In this document: in pieces, positions 26,617 to 35,884 of the stretch
Layout of the letters: each line of letters opens with the position of its first letter
How positions within the stretch are numbered: the first letter of the stretch is position 1
NCBI RefSeq assembly: GCF_014645895.1
Contig: NZ_BMMP01000003.1
Coordinates: 165,949 to 229,948, forward strand
From: Streptomyces daqingensis
GTDB lineage: Bacteria > Actinomycetota > Actinomycetes > Streptomycetales > Streptomycetaceae
Length of the DNA stretch: 64,000 bases
Direction: 5' to 3'
Notes under the pieces: model-generated
Seen by the model: the letters and a program-made list of their open reading frames with translations, nothing else
Databases searched by the model: none
Told to the model about the DNA's origin: nothing
Position numbers and translations under genes: made by a program

Positions 26617-27998
26617 TCCCGGTCCTCCCCTGTCTCGCAGGCCCGGGCGTGCTCGGCCCCGGCGTGCTCGTTTCCGGCGGACGGAGCGCCCGGTCCGCAC
26701 CCCGGCGGGGCGGGCACCGCGGGCATGACGGGCAGGGGCGGGCCTGAGCGGCGCGGGACGAAAGGGAGTTCGGCCAGCGTCCTCACCATCGGCGCGGCAG
26801 GCGTGCGGAGCCCGATCGCCCACTCCTCGGCCAGGGTCGAGCGTCCGTCGAGGAAACGCACCACGCTCTCCAGGGAGTTGCGGCGGAAGAGGCCGGTGAA
26901 GAACGCGGCCCCGTCGACGCGTCCGGCCGCGAGAGCCCGCAGCAGCACCGCGTCCATGCCGCGGTGGCGCATGCGGTGCGGGTCAGGCGGCACCGGTGAG
27001 CGTCCCGCGCGCAGGGACGCCGCGACGTGCCGGGTCTGACGCTGGAGCGCCGCGAAGGTGTAGCCCGTCGCGGGCCGTGTGGCTCCGCCGGCGCCTCCGA
27101 TGCGCAGCACGCGTCTGCCCGGGCGGCGGGGGAAGCGCCCGTCCGTCATGGGGATGACGCCCTGCTCGGTGCCGGTCACGGCGTACGGGCCGAGACCGGT
27201 CTCCTCGGCGTAGCGGCGCAGGGCGCGGTCGTAGGCGTCCGACGGCAGCAGCGAGGGCGAGAAGACCGTGTACTCGACGAGGGCCGCGTCGGCCGCGAGC
27301 GGCAGCACGTACACGAACGCGAGCCCCTGGTGCGGTTGTCCGGTGCGGAAGTCCATCAACCGGGCCGTGGAGGCGTCGAAACGGGGGCTGGGGGTCCGCA
27401 GGAACCAGCCGCGGAAGTGCTGCAGCAGCGTGGTGCGGGCGGGCGGCAGCCGGCGGGGCGGACGGGAGTCGAAGACCCACCTGCCGCGTACGCGGAACGG
27501 CCTGCCGCCCGCGTCCACGGCGGCGGCCTCGGCGCCGCCCGGCACGTCATAGGTCGCGTGGACCGTCCCCGCCACCCGCCGTACGCGTCCCGACGCGGCC
27601 AGACGGGCCTCCAGCCGGCGCGTGTAGTCCGAGGAGCGGAGCATCTTGTACGCCGCAGCGCAGGTGCCGGCCGTCGTGTCCCCGTCGGCGCCCGTCACCG
27701 ACATACGCCTCCAGGAGGCGGTGACCAGCTCGTCGAACTCGCCCGCGCCCTCCTCCCAGAAGCACCACGTGCGCGCCGGGCTGCTCACCGGCCCGGGAGG
27801 CGGTTCGACGAGCAGCACCTCGGGCGCACTCCGTGCCGCGGCCCTGCGACCTGCCCGGCCCGCCGCCTCCCGGGCGGGGGCGACCAGGCGCCAGGCCAGT
27901 GACAGTCCGGCGGCCCCGGCGCCCACCACCACGACGTCGGCCTCCTGCGCCGGGCCCGCCGCCCGGACCCGGCGCGCGTCCCGCCCGGGCGCCGTCAT
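26613..27998 (-). CDS. crtY: Lycopene cyclase CrtY
   Basis: A 461-aa FAD/NAD-fold lycopene beta-cyclase that would convert lycopene to beta-carotene. The N-terminus has VVVGAGAAGLSLAWRL, followed by TWCFWEE, FDSRPP, FDFRTGQ-like MDFRTGQPHQG, and GGATRPATGYTFAALQRQ in the C-terminal half. The last roughly 50 residues are a Pro/Gly-rich tail. The ATG at 27998 overlaps the Rieske gene stop by 4 bases. Confidence 0.9.
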   Translation of the reverse strand: MTAPGRDARRVRAAGPAQEADVVVVGAGAAGLSLAWRLVAPAREAAGRAGRRAAARSAPEVLLVEPPPGPVSSPARTWCFWEEGAGEFDELVTASWRRMSVTGADGDTTAGTCAAAYKMLRSSDYTRRLEARLAASGRVRRVAGTVHATYDVPGGAEAAAVDAGGRPFRVRGRWVFDSRPPRRLPPARTTLLQHFRGWFLRTPSPRFDASTARLMDFRTGQPHQGLAFVYVLPLAADAALVEYTVFSPSLLPSDAYDRALRRYAEETGLGPYAVTGTEQGVIPMTDGRFPRRPGRRVLRIGGAGGATRPATGYTFAALQRQTRHVAASLRAGRSPVPPDPHRMRHRGMDAVLLRALAAGRVDGAAFFTGLFRRNSLESVVRFLDGRSTLAEEWAIGLRTPAAPMVRTLAELPFVPRRSGPPLPVMPAVPAPPGCGPGAPSAGNEHAGAEHARACETGEDRE

Positions 27999-29011
27999 CC
28001 CGGGAACCGGCCCTCGGCGCGCAGCCGGCAGCGCCGTTCCGCGTAGGCGAGGTCGTCGCGCCACAGCCGCGCGGCGGCACGCCGCACCAGCGGCCGCAGC
28101 AGCGGCGCCATGCGGCGCGCGGCGGTGAAGCCCCGCCGGTCCGAGGTGGCGAGCACCGCCTCGACGACGGCCGTCCGCGGCCGCGGGTCCCCGGGCGGCG
28201 TGAGTGGCGTCGCGTGGGTCTCCACCACGGACGACGCCCCCTCCCCGTCGAGGATGTGCATCACGACGGTCCGCGGCTCCGGAGCCGTGAACGCGGCGCG
28301 GACGGGGACCCCGGTCCGGGCGGGCAGCCGGTAGGCGACGTCGACGACGAAGCGGTCGCCGTCCCGCGGGTCGGGCTCCTCCACCACCGTGAGGCGGGTG
28401 AAGGCGTAGGGGTGGAACCAGGAGCCGTGCCACGGGTCGAGGCGGTTGGCGACGACGTCCTCCGGTTCGCACCGGCCCACCTGCGTGGTCACCGCGTCGA
28501 GGGTGCGGCCGGGCCGGGGCCGGGCGGGCAGCACCGGCGCGGGCGTGGGCTCCTCGCCGCCGGCGCGGTCGAGGCGCACCCAGGCCAGGACGCCGTCGTC
28601 GTATGCGGGGAAGGGCTGCCAGCCGCCCATGCCGCGCTCGTCCAGGGCGAGACCGTGCCAGCGGCACACCAGGCGTCCTCCGCACAGCGCGCTCTCCCAC
28701 AGCGGCGCCCCCAGGTGGGGGCAGGCCCCGGGCGCGACCGCCAGCTCCCCGGCGGCGTTGCGCCACGCCACCAGCTCGACGCCCGCGACGGTACGGCCCC
28801 TGGGGCGGCCCGCCGGGACGTCCCGCGAGGCGCCGATCACGTACCAGTTGCCCGAGGGCCGGTTGACGGCCCTCTTCAGCGCGTCGGCGATGACGGAGGG
28901 CCTGGCCGCCTGCCAGGTGGGCGGCTGCCGTTCCCAGGGCGGTACGGAGAGCGGGCGGACGAGCGCCGTCCTGCTCTCGCCGCGGGCGCTTCGGATCTGA
29001 CCGCCGCTCAC
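27995..29011 (-). CDS. Rieske [2Fe-2S] protein in the carotenoid operon (DUF5914-like)
   Basis: A 338-aa protein with an N-terminal Rieske domain: CPHLGAP then CRWHGL give the Cys-x-His and Cys-x2-His ligands near residues 95-118. A large C-terminal domain of the kind found in carotenoid clusters of actinobacteria follows. It may hydroxylate or otherwise oxidise the carotenoid; this is an inference from position. The GTG at 29011 overlaps the crtB stop. Confidence 0.82.
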   Translation of the reverse strand: MSGGQIRSARGESRTALVRPLSVPPWERQPPTWQAARPSVIADALKRAVNRPSGNWYVIGASRDVPAGRPRGRTVAGVELVAWRNAAGELAVAPGACPHLGAPLWESALCGGRLVCRWHGLALDERGMGGWQPFPAYDDGVLAWVRLDRAGGEEPTPAPVLPARPRPGRTLDAVTTQVGRCEPEDVVANRLDPWHGSWFHPYAFTRLTVVEEPDPRDGDRFVVDVAYRLPARTGVPVRAAFTAPEPRTVVMHILDGEGASSVVETHATPLTPPGDPRPRTAVVEAVLATSDRRGFTAARRMAPLLRPLVRRAAARLWRDDLAYAERRCRLRAEGRFPG

Positions 29012-30084
29012 GACATCACCCTCGTTCCGGGAGCGTCGCCGTCCCCGTCGCCGCTCCTCCCGCCGTCGCTCCCGGGCGCCGGTGCGGCGGACGGCGCCTG
29101 GAGCGCTGGTGCGCCGCTCCACGGCGGCGGCGCCGGCAGCGGGGCCTGCAGCGCGTGCCGGGTGCGCAGCGCGGCGATCCTGGCGAGTGCGGGCAGCACC
29201 GCGCGCGCTCTGCGGCCGCGCGGGACGACGGTGCGCCGGTGAATGATCGCGTAGTCCGCCTTCTCGATCTCGTCGAGGATCGCCCGGTAGAGCACCAGTG
29301 CCGTCCCCACGCACGGCCGGGAGACGGGATGGAGCATGGGGACGCCGAGGGCGGCGTGCCCGTAGACGCCCCGGGTGGTGGCGCTGAAGTCGCGCAGCGC
29401 GGCGCGTACCCGCGCGTCGGTGCGGCGGTGGAGCCGGCACCAGCGCAGCAGGCCCAGGTCGACGCCGTGCGCGGCGAGCAGGTCCTGCGGGAGGTAGACG
29501 CGGTCGCGGTCCAGGTCCTCGCCCACGTCCCGCAGGAAGTTCGTCAACTGGAAGGCCAGGCCGAGGGATTCGGCGTGCGGTTCGGCTTCCGGCCCGGGAA
29601 CGACGGTGCCGAGGACGGGAAGGACCTCCAGCCCGATCACGGCGGCCGAACCGTAGGTGTAGCCGCGCAGCTCCTCGAAGGTGCCGTACTCGGTGACGTG
29701 CAGGTCCATCCGCATGGACTGCATGAACGCGGTGAAGTAGCGGGGGTCGATGCCGTACCGGAGGACGGTGTCGGAGAGCGCCGCCACGACGGGGTGGCTG
29801 CTGTGCCCGATGCGCAGCGCCGACTGCAGCTCCGCGTCCAGCCGCATGAGGCGGGCGCCCCGCTCCTCCGCGGTGAGGGCCGGGTCGGGGGCGTCGACGA
29901 TGTCGTCGGCCCAGCGCGCGAACCCGTACAGCGCGTGGATCGCCGGGCGCTGGACGGGCGTCAGCAGCCTCGTGGCGAGGAAGTACGTCTTCCCGTGGCC
30001 GGAGTTGAGGTCGCGGCACCGCGAGTAGGCGGAGCGCAGCGCCGGGTCCCCGATGCCCGCGGCGGTCAGCTCGCGCGACGTCAT
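29008..30084 (-). CDS. crtB: Phytoene synthase CrtB
   Basis: A 358-aa trans-isoprenyl head-to-head synthase that couples two geranylgeranyl diphosphates to phytoene. Both Asp-rich motifs are present: DDIVD at 60-64 and DVGEDLDRDRVYLP near residue 190. The last 50 or so residues (Pro/Ala/Gly-rich) are an unconserved tail. The ATG at 30084 overlaps the crtI stop (ATGA). Confidence 0.94.
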   Translation of the reverse strand: MTSRELTAAGIGDPALRSAYSRCRDLNSGHGKTYFLATRLLTPVQRPAIHALYGFARWADDIVDAPDPALTAEERGARLMRLDAELQSALRIGHSSHPVVAALSDTVLRYGIDPRYFTAFMQSMRMDLHVTEYGTFEELRGYTYGSAAVIGLEVLPVLGTVVPGPEAEPHAESLGLAFQLTNFLRDVGEDLDRDRVYLPQDLLAAHGVDLGLLRWCRLHRRTDARVRAALRDFSATTRGVYGHAALGVPMLHPVSRPCVGTALVLYRAILDEIEKADYAIIHRRTVVPRGRRARAVLPALARIAALRTRHALQAPLPAPPPWSGAPALQAPSAAPAPGSDGGRSGDGDGDAPGTRVMS

Positions 30085-31640
30085 CGGGCGCCCGCCTTCC
30101 GGGGGCCGGCCGCCGTCGGGGTGGCCGGTGCCGGCACCGCGGGGCTCGTCGGCGCGCGGTGGTGGACGCCGGTGACGCGGGCCGCGGCCAGCTTCCCCGA
30201 GATGACGACGGTGGGGACGCCGACGCCGGGAGTGGTGCCACAGCCGGCGAGTACGACGTTGTCCCAGCCGGCGGGCAGGTTGCGCGTCCGGAAGGGGCCC
30301 GTCTGCGCGAAGGTGTGCGCGGCGGAGAAGGGGGTGCCCGCCGCGTGGTGCTGCGCGGCCCAGTCGGCGGGTGTCACGAGGCGGTCGACCTCCAGGTCCT
30401 CCCCGAAGCCGTCCAGGCCGCGGCTGCGCAGCACGGACACCAGGCTGTCGCGGTAACGGGGCGCGATGGCGGGCCAGTTGTGGGGCCCCGTCGCGAGGTT
30501 GGGGCAGGGGGCCAGAACGTAGTGCAGGTGGCGGCCCTCCGGAGCGAGGGACGCGTCGGTGCGGGTCGGGCTGGTGATCAGCAGCGAGGGGTCGCTCATC
30601 AGCTCCCCGGAGCGCGTCAGCTGACGGAACGTGCGGTGCCAGGCGCTGCCGAAGGACAGGGTGTGGTGCGCGAGACCGGGCCAGTGGCGCTTCCCTCCCG
30701 TGTGCAGCACGACGGCTGACGGCGCGTAGCGCAGCGGCACCACGCGCCGTGGCGCCCCGCCCAGCAAGCGGTGCGCCACGGGCAGGTCGCAGGTGAGTAC
30801 CAGCGCGTCGCAGGAGAAGCGCTCACCGTCCGCCGTCCGCACGGAGGACGCCCGCCCGGACGCCGAGCGTTCGACTGCCGTGACGGTCGCGCCGTAGCGG
30901 AACGTGACGCCGGCCTGCCGCGCCGCGGCGGCCATGCCCCGGGGCACTGCGTGCATGCCGCCGCGGGGGAAGTGCACGCCGGCGACGGTGTCCATGTAGG
31001 CGATGACGGCGTAGGCGGCGAGGGCCCGGTGCGGCGGTACCCCGGCGTAGAGCGCCTGGAACGAGAAGATCCGGCGCAGCCGCTCGTCCTGCACGAAACG
31101 CGCGACCCGCCCGTACCAGGTGCCGAACCCGCCCAGGGCGGCCAGCCGAGCCAGGTCGGCCGTCAGCAGGCCGAGCGGGGAGTCGAAGTTGGCGTCGATG
31201 AAGGACCGCATCTGCGCCCGGTAGACCTGCTCCAGCCACTGCCGCAGCTGCCGGTAGCCCTCCGCCTCCTTGCCGCCCGCCGCCCGGCGGACCTCGGCCT
31301 CCATCGCCTCGGCGTCGGTGTGGACGTCGATGTGGGTGCCGTCCGCGAAGCGTCCGCGGTACGCGGGATGCAGCGGCACCAACTCGATGTGGTCGGACAT
31401 CCGCGATCCGGCGGCGGCCATGGCCTCCTCGACGAGGTGCGGCATGGTCAGCACGGTCGGCCCGGTGTCGAGGCTGTAGCCGCCGAGTTCGACGCGCCCG
31501 GCCCGCCCGCCGGGCTGGTCCGCGCGCTCCAGCACCGTCACGCTCCGGCCCGCGCCCGCGAGGTGCAGCGCCGCCGAGAGCCCGGACAGGCCCGCGCCGA
31601 CGATCACGACATGGTCCGTACGTCCGCGCAGCGTTCTCAT
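30081..31640 (-). CDS. crtI: Phytoene desaturase CrtI
   Basis: A 519-aa FAD-dependent desaturase converting phytoene to lycopene. The N-terminal VIVGAGLSGLSAALHLAGAG and LERADQPGGRAG bind FAD, and the C-terminal CGTTPGVGVPTVVISGKLAA is the CrtI signature. The ATG at 31640 overlaps the stop of a 42-codon ORF (ATGA). It leads a run of five overlapping genes ending with crtU. No geranylgeranyl diphosphate synthase (crtE) precedes it. Confidence 0.94.
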   Translation of the reverse strand: MRTLRGRTDHVVIVGAGLSGLSAALHLAGAGRSVTVLERADQPGGRAGRVELGGYSLDTGPTVLTMPHLVEEAMAAAGSRMSDHIELVPLHPAYRGRFADGTHIDVHTDAEAMEAEVRRAAGGKEAEGYRQLRQWLEQVYRAQMRSFIDANFDSPLGLLTADLARLAALGGFGTWYGRVARFVQDERLRRIFSFQALYAGVPPHRALAAYAVIAYMDTVAGVHFPRGGMHAVPRGMAAAARQAGVTFRYGATVTAVERSASGRASSVRTADGERFSCDALVLTCDLPVAHRLLGGAPRRVVPLRYAPSAVVLHTGGKRHWPGLAHHTLSFGSAWHRTFRQLTRSGELMSDPSLLITSPTRTDASLAPEGRHLHYVLAPCPNLATGPHNWPAIAPRYRDSLVSVLRSRGLDGFGEDLEVDRLVTPADWAAQHHAAGTPFSAAHTFAQTGPFRTRNLPAGWDNVVLAGCGTTPGVGVPTVVISGKLAAARVTGVHHRAPTSPAVPAPATPTAAGPRKAGAR

Positions 31641-31765
31641 CGGCGGGCCCCCGCGCGCTTCCCCCGGCCCGGTGGCAGCGGGGGCCGCAGGCCGCGGGGC
31701 AGGCGGTAGCGGGGCGGGGAGCCGTGGGGGGCGGCGCAGGGAGATCCGGTGGGTTGATGCCTCAC
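31637..31765 (-). CDS. Short ORF translationally coupled to crtI
   Basis: A 42-codon frame starting GTG at 31765 with a strong AAGGAG site 5 bases upstream and stopping in the ATGA overlap with crtI. The product is Pro/Arg-rich (starts VRHQPTGSPC) with no recognised family. It may be a leader whose translation delivers ribosomes to crtI. Alternatively it may be a real small protein. I see no sign that it is a remnant of crtE. Confidence 0.5.
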   Translation of the reverse strand: MRHQPTGSPCAAPHGSPPRYRLPRGLRPPLPPGRGKRAGARR

Positions 31766-32087
31766 GACGACTCCTTCCCAGCGGGGACGCTGGAGACGAC
31801 AGGCCGGGCTCCGTCCGGCGCACCGCCCGGCCGCGAGAGCCAGCGCGCGGCCCGCGGAGAGCCGGAGCGGGGACAGGAGTCCACCGTGGCTCCTGGTGCG
31901 GGGGAGGCCCGCCGATGGCGCGCCGGTGGGCGGGTGAAACGAGTGAGGTGCGCATCGGCCGGTCCGCCGCGTCCCGCTCCCGCACGTCACGCACACGGGT
32001 GAGCCGGACGCGGCGGGGCGTGAGCGGGGGAGCGGAGGGAACCCGGCCGCCCGCGACGCAGTGGGTCCCGGGAGAAGGAGGGTCGCC
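31766..32087. other. Divergent promoter region between the crt operon and DUF2267 gene
   Basis: About 320 bases without a supported gene. It must hold the promoter of the carotenoid operon (leftward) and of the DUF2267 gene (rightward). I could not identify a clear -10/-35 pair or a LitR/LitS-type site by eye. Confidence 0.5.
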
Positions 32088-32480
32088 ATGAGGCACGACG
32101 AGTTCCTCGCCAAGATGCGCGAGCGCGGCGAGTACCACGGCCAGGAGGAGGCCGAGGAGGTCACCGCGTCCGTCCTCCGTGTGCTCGCTTCCCGCATCAC
32201 GAGCAGCGAGGCGGAGGACCTGGCCGCCCAGCTCCCCGAACCGCTGGACCGGCAGCTGATCGACGGCGCCGGGACGCAGGCAGGGATATTCGGCGTCGAG
32301 GAGTTCCTCCGGCGGGTGGGCCGCCTCACCGGCGCACGGCCGCGGACCGCCGAGTGGGACGCCAGCGCCGTGCTCTCCACGCTCGCGGAGGCGGTCTCCG
32401 GCGGAGAGCTGAACCAGGTCCTCAGCCAGCTTCCGTCCGGCTTCGCGCCCCTGTTCGGCAAACCGGAGCTCAGTGGCTAG
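32088..32480 (+). CDS. DUF2267 domain-containing protein
   Basis: A 130-aa protein with the DUF2267 pattern: MRHDEFLAKMRERG, EAEEVTASVLRVLASRI, AAQLPEPLD, and later AVLSTLAEAVSGGELNQVLSQLPSGFAPLF. The function of the family is unknown; it often lies near stress or membrane genes. The ATG at 32088 follows an excellent GGAGAAGGAGGG. The stop codon lies inside a 19-base tandem repeat. Confidence 0.88.
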   Translation: MRHDEFLAKMRERGEYHGQEEAEEVTASVLRVLASRITSSEAEDLAAQLPEPLDRQLIDGAGTQAGIFGVEEFLRRVGRLTGARPRTAEWDASAVLSTLAEAVSGGELNQVLSQLPSGFAPLFGKPELSG

Positions 32481-32525
32481 TCCGGAGCTCAGCGGCTAGT
32501 CCGGAGCTCAGCGGCTAGTCCGGAG
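32463..32525. repeat. 19-bp tandem repeat spanning the DUF2267 stop codon
   Basis: CCGGAGCT recurs at 32463, 32482, 32501 and 32520, giving three full 19-base units (CCGGAGCTCAGCGGCTAGT; the first has one difference) plus a partial. The first copy contains the gene's TAG, so the last codons and stop were duplicated twice by slippage. Confidence 0.85.
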
Positions 32526-32703
32526 CCGGCGCCCGCCGCGGAAGCCGTGCGGACCGGGCGCCCCCGGAAGGACGGCCGCACCGACCGCTCCCGGCGGCAG
32601 CCGGGCAGTGCGCCCTCGCCTTGTCGCCTTGTTCCCTGCCGCCACGGACCTCACGGATCTCACGGACCCCACGGACCCCTCCACTGACCGGGAAGGGCAG
32701 CGC

Positions 32704-33930
32704 GTGCCGGATCTTCCCCAGTCTTTCGCCGACCTCGCCCGGCGCCGCCACGACCCCGCAGTCGTACAGACGGTCCGGTCCACCGCCGCAGCCGTCCTCA
32801 GCTACCTCGCCGCCCTCTGGCTGAGCGACGCGAAGGTGCCCCTGCTCGCGCCCCTCACCACGCTGCTCGTCGTCCAGGTCACGCTCTACGCGACTCTCAC
32901 CCGCGGCATCCGCAGGGTGAACGCCGTCGTCGCAGGGGTGCTGGTGGCCGTCGGGTTCAGCTCCCTCGTCGGGTTGAGCTGGTGGTCGCTGGGGGTGCTC
33001 ATCCTCGCGTCGCTGTCGGTCGGCCACCTCGTCCGGGTGAAGGAGTTCGTCCCCGAGGTGGCCATCAGCGCGATGCTGGTCCTGGGCGTCAGCGTGACGC
33101 GTGTGGCGGACACGGCACTGGACCGCGTACTGGAGACGGTGATCGGCGCGGTCGTGGGGCTCCTCTTCAACGTCTTCTTCGTGCCGCCGGTGTGGACCGA
33201 GAGCGCGGGGGAGTCCATCGAGGACCTCGGGGCCAGGCTCCGCCACCTGCTGCGTCTCATCGGCGAGGAGCTCGACAGCCACCGGCCGGTCGAGGACGCG
33301 GCGGGCCGGCTCGCGGAAGCCCGCCGGCTCGACCACGACGTCACGGAGGTGGACGCGGCCCTCGTCCAGGCCGAGGAGAGCCTGAAGCTCAACCCGCGGG
33401 TCAAGGAGGGCCTGCTGTCCCGCGTGGTCCTGCGCACCGGCCTGGACACCCTGGAGATCTGCGCGGTCGTCCTGCGTGTCATGGCCAGGACGTTCACGGA
33501 CCTGGCCCGTACCCACAAGACGCAGCGCCTCGTCACCGAGGAGGAGTCCGCCGTCCTCGGCGAGGTGTACTCCCATCTGGACGGGGCGATGCGGGCCTTC
33601 ACCGTGCTGGTCACCACCGACGTCAGCTCACAGGCGGACACCGCGGAGGCCCGGCTGGTCGAAGAGCTGTCCGGCGCGCACCTCGCCCGGGACCGGCTCG
33701 CGCTGCTTCTGCTGGAGCGCGTACGGCGCGACCCGGAGCAGTGGCAGCTGCGCGGAGCGCTGCTCGCCCAGATCGACCGCATCCTCGACGAGCTGTCCGT
33801 CGAGAACCGCTCCCAGCGCCTCGCGGAGGAGCTCGACCGCTACACCCGCGAGCAGTCCCCCAGGCTGGCCCGGATCGCGCAGGCCATCCCGTTCCGCGGC
33901 CGCCCGAGCCGCCGCCGCAGGGAGAGCTGA
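32704..33930 (+). CDS. FUSC-type aromatic acid exporter family protein
   Basis: A 408-aa membrane protein with about five to six N-terminal membrane segments (SYLAALWLS to LLFNVFFVPP) and a long helical cytoplasmic C-terminal half. This is the ArAE_1/FUSC-like arrangement. Substrate unknown. The GTG at 32704 has GGAAGGG 6 bases upstream. Upstream of it 9-base CACGGACCY units repeat four times (about 32644-32679). Confidence 0.78.
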   Translation: MPDLPQSFADLARRRHDPAVVQTVRSTAAAVLSYLAALWLSDAKVPLLAPLTTLLVVQVTLYATLTRGIRRVNAVVAGVLVAVGFSSLVGLSWWSLGVLILASLSVGHLVRVKEFVPEVAISAMLVLGVSVTRVADTALDRVLETVIGAVVGLLFNVFFVPPVWTESAGESIEDLGARLRHLLRLIGEELDSHRPVEDAAGRLAEARRLDHDVTEVDAALVQAEESLKLNPRVKEGLLSRVVLRTGLDTLEICAVVLRVMARTFTDLARTHKTQRLVTEEESAVLGEVYSHLDGAMRAFTVLVTTDVSSQADTAEARLVEELSGAHLARDRLALLLLERVRRDPEQWQLRGALLAQIDRILDELSVENRSQRLAEELDRYTREQSPRLARIAQAIPFRGRPSRRRRES

Positions 33931-34209
33931 CCAGGAGAGCCGACGGCGGGAGCCGGCCGGGGGCCGAGCGCGTCCGCGGGCCTCGCGCCGTGCGCTCCCC
34001 TGCCTGGTCGGGGCCGGACCCCTGCCGGGTATGCCCGTCATGCCCGCTCTCGGAGGCGCCTTCTTCCGGCCCCGAGCGATCAATGGCGCACGACCCCTTC
34101 CCTAGGCACCCGGCGGGGCAGCACAGTGCCCAGTCACGACGGTCCGCGCGCAGTCCAGTGGCGTGCGGGCGTCACGAACTCGCGACGCCGGAATGGGAGC
34201 CCCCTGCAC

Positions 34210-35646
34210 ATGGAAGCGATCGAGCCGGCATACGGCACCGCCACGCTGCTGCTGATAGCGGCGGGGGCGGTGGCCCTGCTGCTGTTCCTGATCATGAAAG
34301 TGAAGCTGCACGCCTTCATCGCCCTGGTCCTCGTCAGTGTGATCACGGCAGTGGCGGTCGGCTTCCCCCTGGCCGACGTGCCCGACGCGCTGATGTACGG
34401 CTTCGCGGACACGATCGGCCCCGTGGCCCTGCTCGTGGCGTTCGGCGTCATGCTGGGCCGGCTTCTCGAGGTCACCGGGGGCGCGCAGGCGCTCGCGGAC
34501 ACGCTCATCACCCGGTTCGGGGAGAAGCGCGCACCGCTGGCCCTCGGCGTGGCGTCCCTGCTGTTCGGCTTCCCGATCTTCTTCGACGCCGGGCTGGTCA
34601 TCTTCCTGCCGATCATCCTCACCGTGGCGCGGCGCTTCGGCGGCTCGCTGCTGTACTACGCGCTGCCCGCCGCGGGCGCCTTCGCAGCGATGCACGCCAT
34701 CGTGCCGCCGCACCCGGGACCCGTGGCGGCCGCGGAGGCCCTCGGCGGCAGCATCGCCGTGACGATGCTCGTGGGCATCCCCGTGGCCGTGGTCGCCTGG
34801 TACGCCGGCGTCATGCCCGTCGCGCGCTACCTCGGAGCCCGCATCCAGGTCTCCGTACCGGAGGTGCTGTTCGGCGAGATCAACGACGGCCGGGACGACT
34901 CGGACGCGGACGGGACCGACGGCCCGGAGGGCGAGGGCGGAGGGAAGGGGAGCGCCCGGCGGGCCCCCGCCTTCGGCACGGTGCTGCTCCTGCTGCTCCT
35001 GCCGCTCGTGCTCATCTCCCTGGGCACGGTCATGGAGACCCTCGTCACCGCGAAGAGCGTCGACAAGGACGCCGCGTGGGTCGCGTTCCTGGGGCTCCTC
35101 GGCGACACCCCGGTGGCCCTCATGGTCACCGTTCTCGTCGCGATCGTGGTGCTCGGCCGCCCCCGCGCGTCGCTGCCGCAGATCACGAAGCTCCTGGACG
35201 AGGCGCTCGGACCGGTCTGCTCGATCATCCTGATCACGGGTGCGGGCGGCATGTTCGGCGGAATCCTCGAACTCAGCGGCATCGGGGACGCGTTGAGCGG
35301 CTCGCTCGCGGGTCTCGGGATGCCCCTGATCGTCCAGGCGTTCATCATCTCGACGCTGCTGAGGGTCGCCCAGGGCTCCGCGACGGTCGCCCTCACCACC
35401 ACGGCCGGGCTGATCAGCGGGGCTGTCGGGGAGGCGAACCTGGGCGACTTCCAGATCGCTCTCCTCGTCGTCGCGGTCGCCGCGGGCGCCACCGTGCTCT
35501 CCCACGTCAACGACTCCGGCTTCTGGCTCGTCAGCCGCTTCTTCGGGATGGACGAGAAGACGACGCTGAAGACGTGGACCGTGATGGAGACGACGCTCGG
35601 CGTGGCGGCGTTCGTCGTCGCGGCGGCGCTGTGGACGGTGACTTAG
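34210..35646 (+). CDS. GntP family gluconate-type permease
   Basis: A 478-aa polytopic transporter (about 12 membrane segments) of the gluconate:H+ symporter family. Recognised from VAFGVMLGRLLEVTGGAQALADTLI, FGFPIFFDAGLVIFLPI, AIVPPHPGP and SHVNDSGFWLVSRFFGM (each a fragment of the family signature). A hydrophilic Asp/Gly-rich loop sits near residue 235. The ATG at 34210 is preceded by GGGAG; an in-frame extension to 34126 is non-conserved. Confidence 0.9.
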   Translation: MEAIEPAYGTATLLLIAAGAVALLLFLIMKVKLHAFIALVLVSVITAVAVGFPLADVPDALMYGFADTIGPVALLVAFGVMLGRLLEVTGGAQALADTLITRFGEKRAPLALGVASLLFGFPIFFDAGLVIFLPIILTVARRFGGSLLYYALPAAGAFAAMHAIVPPHPGPVAAAEALGGSIAVTMLVGIPVAVVAWYAGVMPVARYLGARIQVSVPEVLFGEINDGRDDSDADGTDGPEGEGGGKGSARRAPAFGTVLLLLLLPLVLISLGTVMETLVTAKSVDKDAAWVAFLGLLGDTPVALMVTVLVAIVVLGRPRASLPQITKLLDEALGPVCSIILITGAGGMFGGILELSGIGDALSGSLAGLGMPLIVQAFIISTLLRVAQGSATVALTTTAGLISGAVGEANLGDFQIALLVVAVAAGATVLSHVNDSGFWLVSRFFGMDEKTTLKTWTVMETTLGVAAFVVAAALWTVT

Positions 35647-35652
35647 GGCGCT

Positions 35653-35686
35653 CCGGGCGCGGGGGCTTCGAGGCCCGCGCGCCCGG
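35653..35686 (+). terminator. Probable terminator after gntP
   Basis: A GC-rich hairpin 7 bases after the gntP stop. CCGGGCGCGGG pairs with CCCGCGCGCCCGG around a GGCTTCGAGG loop, with one bulge. There is no U-run, as is usual in high-GC actinobacteria. Confidence 0.5.
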
Positions 35687-35884
35687 CACCGCCCGCGCAG
35701 GGCCCCTCGGGCGGAATCGGCCGGGACGGGCCCTGGCGCAGGCGTGCGGGACCGTGGGACGGTTCGGGCGCATGGGCAACTCCGTGGCGTATCCCGTTCT
35801 CCGGACCACCGATGCGACTTCGGCTTACACCCGAGCCGTCCGCCTGCGGGGCCTGTTGGCGAAGTGTGACGGCGAGGTGCGCTC

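Noticed and set aside
23833..27039. A plus-strand open frame of over 1,000 codons
   Set aside because: It lies opposite the photolyase, crtU and crtY genes, all with clear motifs; its translation has shadow-like composition.
31637..31765. The short ORF before crtI as a remnant of crtE
   Set aside because: It has no Asp-rich or other prenyl-synthase motif and carries its own strong ribosome site.
31724..32002. A plus-strand 92-codon frame opposite the crtI leader
   Set aside because: No ribosome site or family; it overlaps the better supported minus-strand short ORF.
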